5,808 bases of DNA from an uncultured Caldilinea sp. (lineage in GTDB: Bacteria; Chloroflexota; Anaerolineae; Caldilineales; Caldilineaceae). The translations under genes were made by a program, and so were the position numbers. This document shows, piece after piece, positions 1 to 5,808 of this stretch; position 1 is the stretch's first letter, and each line of letters opens with the position of its first letter. The notes under the pieces were generated by a model. The model made no database searches, was not told where the DNA came from, and saw only the letters and a program-made list of their open reading frames with translations. Location: positions 1 through 5,808 of the forward strand of contig CALFWA010000065.1 of NCBI GenBank assembly GCA_937928035.1. The letters run 5' to 3'.

Positions 1-1207
1 GCGCCGGCGCACGGAACTGATCGAACATTGGCAGCAGCAACGTCAGCCAGCCGTGCACCACCGTGTAAATCCCAAGCGCCAGCAAAAGGCCGAAAAGCGC
101 CAACGCAGCCCACATCCATAACCTCCGCCGCTGTTCGGGCAGCGCCAGGGTAAGGCCGCAGAACGCCAGAATAAGGGTGGGGACGCCTAGATAAGGCAGC
201 TCGACGCGCTCCCACAGGCTCCAGTGCAGGCCGGGGCCGCGACCGAAGAGCGAAGGGGTGATCAGGCCGGCAAGCATTTGCGTCGGCGCCAGCGAGAAGG
301 CCACGGTGTCCTGATAGGTGAAATCGCTCCGCACGGCGTAGCGCGTCAGCTCCAACGCAGGCAGCAAGATCGGCGCCAAGAGCAGAGCGGCCAGGAACAT
401 CGTTGCAAGCAACATGCCGAGTGGCCGCACCAACGCGTAGTCGAATCGCCTTCGCTCCTGAAAATCGGACACAAGCCAGCCAACGGTCAAAACAGCCAGC
501 GCCAACCCGATGTAGAGGGTGCTCTGGGCGTGCCCGGCGTAGCTTCCGACCGCAAGCAGCGCGGCTGCGACGCCTGTCCATCCCCAGTGTGCGAGCATCA
601 CCCCTCTTGCAAACGCCGCCAGCACCCACGGCGCCCAACTGAGCACGGCGATCAGGTTGAGATTGCCGAAGTGGATCAACAACGGATCGGCGAAGGCGAA
701 GGCGACTGCGGCGAAAAAAGCGGCGGAGCGGCTGACGCTGCGCATCGGCCAGCGCAACGTGCGCAGCAACACATACATGCCCAGCCCGGCCCAGTAGAGG
801 TGAGCGGCGCTCATCCATTGCAACGCTGTGTAAGGGAACGCCGGGTTGATCAAAAAAAGCAACAGGTTCGGCGGATAGAGAAAGCCCGCCTGAATGTCGC
901 CGATGAACGGCGCGCCTCCATACAGCGTGGGGTTCCATAGGGGCAGGCGGCCCTGGCTCAACTCGGCGGCGGCGAAACGATAGGTGGGGAAGAGGAAACT
1001 GACCAGGTCGCCGCCGTCTGCAGGTTGAAAGGCTGCGCCGCTGAGCGTGCGCCAGAAAAAGCCGCAGACAAGCAGGGCGAGCGCCCCTCCGGCGAGCGCA
1101 TCTTTCCACAGGCCGGCGCTGCGACCCTGCTGCTGCTCACGCCAGCGCAGCCAGCCGATGAGCAACAGCCACAAGATGACCAGGAGAATCACCCAGAAGG
1201 AACTCAT
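1..1207 (-). CDS. YfhO-family polytopic membrane protein, 3' end cut off by the window edge
   Basis: The reverse strand is open without a stop from an ATG at 1207 to the left edge, giving 402 codons of an unfinished protein. Hydrophobic helices begin at residues 5-20 and 36-52 and continue to the edge. Family-like motifs are DGGDLV followed by FLFP (64-74), PLWNP..YGGAPF (89-101), YPPN (111-114), GHAQ (225-228), then a TPSLFGRGP segment, a WERVELPYLGV segment, and FRAPA at the cut. This pattern is that of YfhO-type membrane proteins, which resemble GT-C lipid-linked glycosyltransferases: an acidic first extracytoplasmic loop followed by many helices. The expected role is transfer of sugars to cell-envelope polymers or lipids, but donor and acceptor are unknown. 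The ATG at 1207 was chosen because a hydrophobic segment follows at once and a promoter lies upstream; no clear Shine-Dalgarno is visible. Family call fairly sure, function unsure. Confidence 0.8.
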   Translation of the reverse strand, partial: MSSFWVILLVILWLLLIGWLRWREQQQGRSAGLWKDALAGGALALLVCGFFWRTLSGAAFQPADGGDLVSFLFPTYRFAAAELSQGRLPLWNPTLYGGAPFIGDIQAGFLYPPNLLLFLINPAFPYTALQWMSAAHLYWAGLGMYVLLRTLRWPMRSVSRSAAFFAAVAFAFADPLLIHFGNLNLIAVLSWAPWVLAAFARGVMLAHWGWTGVAAALLAVGSYAGHAQSTLYIGLALAVLTVGWLVSDFQERRRFDYALVRPLGMLLATMFLAALLLAPILLPALELTRYAVRSDFTYQDTVAFSLAPTQMLAGLITPSLFGRGPGLHWSLWERVELPYLGVPTLILAFCGLTLALPEQRRRLWMWAALALFGLLLALGIYTVVHGWLTLLLPMFDQFRAPA

Positions 1208-1248
1208 TCCGCACAACGCCGGATGGATTGACGACTTGCCATGGGTGT

Positions 1249-1277
1249 AGTATACAATTGCCATAAATACGTTGCAA
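1249..1277 (-). promoter_or_regulatory. Sigma70-type promoter for the YfhO-family gene
   Basis: On the minus strand, a -35 of TTGCAA (1272-1277, 4 of 6 to consensus) and a -10 of TATACT (1249-1254, 5 of 6) are separated by exactly 17 bases. The predicted transcript start near 1242 gives a leader of about 35 bases before the ATG at 1207. Seen by eye only. Confidence 0.55.
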
Positions 1278-1290
1278 GAGAAGGCAACGT
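1269..1290. repeat. Inverted repeat ACGTTGC-8-GCAACGT, candidate operator
   Basis: Perfect 7-base arms, ACGTTGC (1269-1275) and GCAACGT (1284-1290), are separated by 8 bases. The left arm overlaps the -35 of the YfhO-gene promoter. A further exact GCAACGT half-site lies at 1321-1327, on the side of the plus-strand gene. Position and symmetry suit a binding site for a dimeric regulator controlling one or both divergent genes. Regulator unknown, and chance occurrence is possible. Confidence 0.35.
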
Positions 1291-1337
1291 TCAAGCCCAT
1301 TCTGACGTCGAAATTTCAACGCAACGTCGATGCTGTG

Positions 1338-1366
1338 ATAACATGCTAAAAGCTATAGGCTATGCT
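1338..1366 (+). promoter_or_regulatory. Weak candidate promoter for the Trm112-like gene
   Basis: ATAACA (1338-1343, 4 of 6 to the -35 consensus) and TATGCT (1361-1366, 4 of 6 to the -10 consensus) are 17 bases apart, and the gene starts 26 bases downstream of the -10. The exact 7-mer ATGCTAA occurs twice here (1343-1349 and 1362-1368). This stretch is the most AT-rich upstream of the gene, which is the main support. The match itself is weak. Confidence 0.25.
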
Positions 1367-1381
1367 AAGTCGATGACAAGC

Positions 1382-1385
1382 GGAG
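1382..1385 (+). promoter_or_regulatory. Ribosome binding site GGAG of the Trm112-like gene
   Basis: GGAG lies 7 bases upstream of the ATG at 1393 and supports that start, which places the hydrophobic anchor at the very N-terminus of the protein. Confidence 0.55.
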
Positions 1386-1392
1386 TTGCAAC

Positions 1393-1761
<369 letters not shown>

Positions 1762-1903
1762 ATGCAGCCATCCTCTGGGGAACTTCAAGGGACGCGACGA
1801 ATGATTTCCGGCAATCCCTAGGCGCTGCTCATCGCTACGCTTTTTGGATTCTCTCAAAAGAGCTTGGCCCGCAGCGTGCGATTAGGAGCTGCGACTACGG
1901 CGA

Positions 1904-1933
1904 TTGCCAGGTTGTTTGGTGCAAAACTATAGA
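1904..1933 (+). promoter_or_regulatory. Candidate promoter of the MaoC-CitE operon
   Basis: TTGCCA (1904-1909, 5 of 6 to the -35 consensus) and TATAGA (1928-1933, 4 of 6 to the -10 consensus) are separated by 18 bases. Transcription would start near 1940, giving a leader of about 130 bases that contains the inner stem of the adjacent hairpin. Plausible but unproven. Confidence 0.35.
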
Positions 1934-1982
1934 GCCTCTTGAAGGGATAGCGACGTAATTTTTCCTATCTACGTCGAGGCTC
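1932..1982. repeat. Nested inverted repeat, possible leader RNA structure or operator
   Basis: The inner arms CGACGTA (1951-1957) and TACGTCG (1970-1976) pair perfectly over 7 bases around a 12-base loop. The outer arms GAGCCT (1932-1937) and AGGCTC (1977-1982) also pair perfectly. The 3' side is continuous, while the 5' side carries a 13-base bulge (1938-1950). A competing short pairing, GATAG (1946-1950) with CTATC (1965-1969), is also possible. No T-tract follows the stem, so it is not a standard intrinsic terminator. Confidence 0.35.
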
Positions 1983-2062
1983 GCAATGGACGAGAAAGCT
2001 CCCCTAAATCCTGGCAACGCAGTTTACTCATGCTCGCTCCTCGCCGTCCAAACGCAATGGTC

Positions 2063-2068
2063 GAGGTG
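2063..2068 (+). promoter_or_regulatory. Ribosome binding site GAGGTG of the MaoC-like gene
   Basis: GAGGTG ends 4 bases before the ATG at 2073. It selects this start over other upstream ATG codons, which lie in different frames. Confidence 0.6.
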
Positions 2069-2072
2069 ATAA

Positions 2073-2558
2073 ATGGCCGGACGCTACTTCGAGGATCTGC
2101 TCGTCGGCGAGGTGATCGAACATCGCTTGGCGCGCACGGTCACGGAGATGGACAACGTCCTCTTCTGCGCCTTGACGATGAACACGCAGCCGCTGCACTT
2201 GAACGAAGACTACGCGCGTAAACATTCCGAATTCGGTCGGCGCATCGTCAACGGCATTTTTACGCTAGGGCTGGCCGTCGGCATCACGGTGCCAGAGCTG
2301 ACCGAGGGAACGCTGGTGGCCAACCTGGGCTATGAACGTGTCCTGCATCCGCACCCACTCTTTCATGGCGACACGCTCTACGTGACCACGGAGGTGCTCG
2401 AAAAGCGCGAGTCGCGCTCGCGGCCCGGCCAGGGGATCGTCCGCTTTCGCCATGTCGGGCGCAATCAGGATGGGGTCATCGTCATCGAATTCGAGCGCAC
2501 GGCGCTGATGTGGAAGCGGCGTCCTGCGGATGCGCACGACGCCGCTGCACCAGAGTAG
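2073..2558 (+). CDS. MaoC-like single-hotdog enoyl-CoA hydratase (itaconyl/mesaconyl-CoA hydratase type)
   Basis: A 161-residue protein, the size of a single MaoC hotdog domain. The hydratase motif lies at TMNTQPLHLNEDYA (35-48), followed by RIVNGIFTLGLAVG (57-70), the equivalent of the family's VHG-type helix. PhaJ-like hydratases use an Asp and a His four residues apart between them (D-x4-H). Here His42 is present but the Asp position is Asn37. The enzyme should add water across the double bond of an enoyl-CoA in the cytoplasm. The gene sits 8 bases upstream of a CitE-type lyase gene, as in itaconate-degradation (RipB/RipC, Ich/Ccl) and leucine-linked mycobacterial loci, which points to a branched dicarboxylic acyl-CoA such as itaconyl- or mesaconyl-CoA. 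That substrate is inferred from context only. The last ~12 residues are an Ala/Asp-rich tail. Confidence 0.85.
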   Translation: MAGRYFEDLLVGEVIEHRLARTVTEMDNVLFCALTMNTQPLHLNEDYARKHSEFGRRIVNGIFTLGLAVGITVPELTEGTLVANLGYERVLHPHPLFHGDTLYVTTEVLEKRESRSRPGQGIVRFRHVGRNQDGVIVIEFERTALMWKRRPADAHDAAAPE

Positions 2559-2566
2559 GAAGGAAT

Positions 2567-3442
2567 ATGGCCGTCAGAAACGTGCACTTTCCCCGCAGGT
2601 CTCTGCTTTTCATGCCGGGTGACAGCATGCGCAAAATGCAAAAAGCCGCCGGATGGGAGGTGGACACCGTGATCCTCGACCTGGAGGACGGCGTGGCGCA
2701 GAATCGCAAGGTCGAGGCGCGTCTTACGACGGCGGAGGCGTTGCGCACGCTGGACTTTGGCAGCCGCGAACGGCTGGTGCGACTTAATCCCATCAACACC
2801 GGCCTTCCTAACGAAGAGATCGAGGCGACCGCCCCTTGGCAGCCTGACGGCTACATTGTGCCCAAAGCCGAAGATGAAAGCGATTTACGCAGCATCGACC
2901 GCTTGCTGGAGCTGGCGGAGCAGCGGTTGCGCATTGAGACAGGTTCATTTCGCCTCTTCGCCATGATTGAAACGGCGCGCGGGGTGATGAATCTGCGCGA
3001 AATTGCACGGGCGACCTTGCGGCTGGAGGGGCTGATTTTCGGCGCCGAAGACCTGGCCGGCGACGTCGGCGCCATTCGCACGCCGGAGGGATGGGAAGTC
3101 TTCTACGCACGCAGCGCCGTAGTCACCGCCGCTGCAGCCTACGGCCTGCAGGCGTTCGACATGATCTACGCCGATTATCACGACCTGGACGGACTCGAAA
3201 AAGAGAGTCGCTTTGCACGTCAGCTTGGCTACACCGGCAAAACGTGCATCCACCCCAACCAGACGCCCGTCGTCAATCGCGTCTTTTCGCCCACGGGGGA
3301 GGAAGTCGAGCGCGCTCGGCGGTTGGTGCAAGCATTCGAGGAGCAACAGGCGGCGGGCGCCGGCGCATTCTCGTTTGAAGGGAAAATGGTCGATATGCCG
3401 ATGGTGGTGGCTGCGCGCAAAGTTCTAGCGCGCGCTAGGTGA
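2567..3442 (+). CDS. CitE-like HpcH/HpaI-family acyl-CoA lyase (citramalyl/malyl-CoA lyase type)
   Basis: A 291-residue TIM-barrel lyase of the CitE/Mcl branch, close to full length. Visible elements are RSLLFMPGD (11-19), VILDLEDGV (35-43), the CoA-substrate Arg72 in VRLNP, the metal ligands Glu135 in MIETARGV and Asp162 in GAEDLAGD, GKTCIHPNQ (224-232), and KMVDMPMV (273-280) near the end. The family cleaves 3-hydroxyacyl-CoAs such as (S)-citramalyl-CoA or malyl-CoA to acetyl-CoA plus an oxo-acid, using Mg. It differs from the citrate lyase beta subunit by context, since no citD or citF lies nearby. The start at 2567 was chosen because AGGA sequences lie just upstream and residue 1 leads straight into the family's N-terminus; an in-frame ATG at 2510 would overlap the MaoC gene by 49 bases. 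It is co-transcribed with the MaoC gene, and its product would act on that enzyme's hydrated product. Exact substrate not determined. Confidence 0.88.
   Translation: MAVRNVHFPRRSLLFMPGDSMRKMQKAAGWEVDTVILDLEDGVAQNRKVEARLTTAEALRTLDFGSRERLVRLNPINTGLPNEEIEATAPWQPDGYIVPKAEDESDLRSIDRLLELAEQRLRIETGSFRLFAMIETARGVMNLREIARATLRLEGLIFGAEDLAGDVGAIRTPEGWEVFYARSAVVTAAAAYGLQAFDMIYADYHDLDGLEKESRFARQLGYTGKTCIHPNQTPVVNRVFSPTGEEVERARRLVQAFEEQQAAGAGAFSFEGKMVDMPMVVAARKVLARAR
3425..3438. repeat. Perfect 14-base palindrome at a convergent gene junction
   Basis: CTAGCGCGCGCTAG is its own reverse complement. It spans the last codons of the lyase gene and the stop codon of the biotin carrier gene, which overlap tail-to-tail by 8 bases (3435-3442). 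It has no flanking T-tracts, so a terminator role is not evident. Confidence 0.6.
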
Positions 3443-3937
3443 TTTCCACCAGACGCTGTCCGCGTTCAACCACCTGGCCGGGACGCACCCACACTCTGCT
3501 CACCACCCCTTCCTGCGTCGCCTGGATGCGCAGCTCCATCTTCATGGCCTCGAGCAGCACCAACACTTGGCCGCGTTGGACCGCATCACCTTCGGACACC
3601 AGCACATCGAGCACTTTGCCCGGCATGGCGGCCTCAAGCGACCCGCGGACGTCGCCTGGCCGGACGCTGCGCCGACGCAGATCGGTCTTGACCAGCGTGT
3701 ACGTCTCGCCATCCAGCCAGACGTAGACGCGGTCGCCCTGCTGAACAGCGTAGGCGCGGCGACGGCGACCATCGATGCACAGGTCCAACCGTCCTAGCGC
3801 GCCCTGCTGTGCAGCCACCACATAGCTCCGCTCGCCGACCTGCACATGAAAATGCCCCCCCTCCGGCGTCACCTGAACGCTGCGCACCTGCTCGCCGATT
3901 TTGAGGTGAACCGTCCTCGACATCGCATGCCCCTCGC

Positions 3938-3941
<4 letters not shown>
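3435..3941 (-). CDS. Biotin carboxyl carrier protein, stand-alone subunit of an acyl-CoA carboxylase
   Basis: A 168-residue protein with a C-terminal biotinyl domain from about residue 104. It includes AAMPGKVLDVLVSEGD (104-119), the biotinylation motif EAMKME (131-136) with Lys134 as the attachment site, and the matching half-domain GVVSRVWVRPGQVVERGQRL (145-164). Residues 1-90 form a beta-rich region with RVYVWLDGETYTLV (71-84), which resembles the BT linker domain found between biotin carboxylase and carrier in propionyl- or acetyl-CoA carboxylase alpha chains. Lys134 would carry carboxybiotin between a biotin carboxylase and a carboxyltransferase; neither is encoded here. The ATG at 3941 overlaps the stop of the upstream gene (ATGA). 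An in-frame ATG at 3923 has a better Shine-Dalgarno, so the protein may be 162 residues. It is the last gene of the recX operon and overlaps the lyase gene tail-to-tail. Confidence 0.88.
3930..3935 (-). promoter_or_regulatory. Ribosome binding site GAGGGG inside the start of the biotin carrier gene
   Basis: On the minus strand, GAGGGG lies 6 bases before the in-frame ATG at 3923 (Met7 of the longer form). The first ATG at 3941 has no clear Shine-Dalgarno. This favours initiation at 3923, or re-initiation after the upstream gene's stop. Confidence 0.45.

Positions 3942-5808
<1,867 letters not shown>

Larger units (their letters stand above)
1762..2072. other. Non-coding gap between the Trm112-like gene and the MaoC gene
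   Basis: No reading frame here has a convincing start, Shine-Dalgarno site or recognisable product. The gap holds several small inverted repeats: CGCAGC/GCTGCG arms at 1870-1875 and 1888-1893 (12-base loop), CTCT/AGAG around 1851-1862, and the nested hairpin listed separately. A T5 run near 1840 is not preceded by a stable stem, so I see no convincing intrinsic terminator for the upstream gene. A candidate promoter for the downstream operon lies at 1904-1933. Confidence 0.5.

Noticed and set aside
224..940. Long plus-strand open frame (238 codons)
   Set aside because: Its product is a low-complexity Arg/Gln/His-rich string with no family resemblance. It lies antisense to the YfhO-family gene, whose reading is hydrophobic and motif-bearing.
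1836..1845. T5 run as part of an intrinsic terminator for the Trm112-like gene
   Set aside because: The bases before it do not form a stable stem; only three end pairs can form, followed by mismatches.
2510..2566. Upstream in-frame start for the lyase gene
   Set aside because: It would add 19 Arg/Cys-rich residues overlapping the MaoC gene, whereas the ATG at 2567 has AGGA-type sites just upstream and matches the family's N-terminus.

Overview
The window is GC-rich (roughly 60% by eye), densely coded and bacterial. It holds two gene ends and four complete protein genes. The closest resemblance I recognise is to thermophilic or environmental Chloroflexota: the YfhO-type membrane protein, the RecX C-terminus, the split biotin carrier and the MaoC/CitE pair all fit. 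This is a judgement from protein style, not a database result.

Layout. Bases 1-1207 (minus strand) are the N-terminal 402 codons of a polytopic YfhO-family membrane protein that runs off the left edge. Bases 1208-1392 are a divergent intergenic region with a good sigma70-type promoter for the YfhO gene and a cluster of short inverted and repeated motifs. Bases 1393-1761 (plus) encode a small membrane-anchored protein with a Trm112/UPF0434-like domain that has lost most of its zinc cysteines. Bases 1762-2072 are non-coding, with a candidate promoter and a nested hairpin. Bases 2073-3442 (plus) are a two-gene operon: a single-hotdog MaoC-like enoyl-CoA hydratase and a CitE-type (HpcH/HpaI) acyl-CoA lyase, 8 bases apart. 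The lyase gene ends tail-to-tail, with an 8-base overlap, against a minus-strand operon covering 3435-5808. In transcription order this is the 3' end of recX, a GNAT acetyltransferase fused to a carbon-nitrogen hydrolase (nitrilase) domain, and a stand-alone biotin carrier protein. Both junctions in that operon are 4-base ATGA overlaps, so translational coupling is likely.

How the genes may work together. The MaoC/CitE pair looks like the hydratase-plus-lyase end of a branched C4/C5 acyl-CoA route (for example itaconyl- or mesaconyl-CoA to citramalyl-CoA to acetyl-CoA plus pyruvate), but the substrate cannot be read from sequence. The biotin carrier should serve an acyl-CoA carboxylase whose other subunits are not in the window. 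Its convergent placement beside the MaoC/CitE pair suggests, without proving, shared acyl-CoA metabolism.

The most notable observation is in the GNAT-nitrilase fusion. The catalytic Glu is kept, but the positions that should be the nucleophilic Cys and the catalytic Lys read as Gly and Ala, so the domain looks like a pseudo-amidase. I saw no CRISPR array, tRNA, rRNA, insertion sequence or phage gene.
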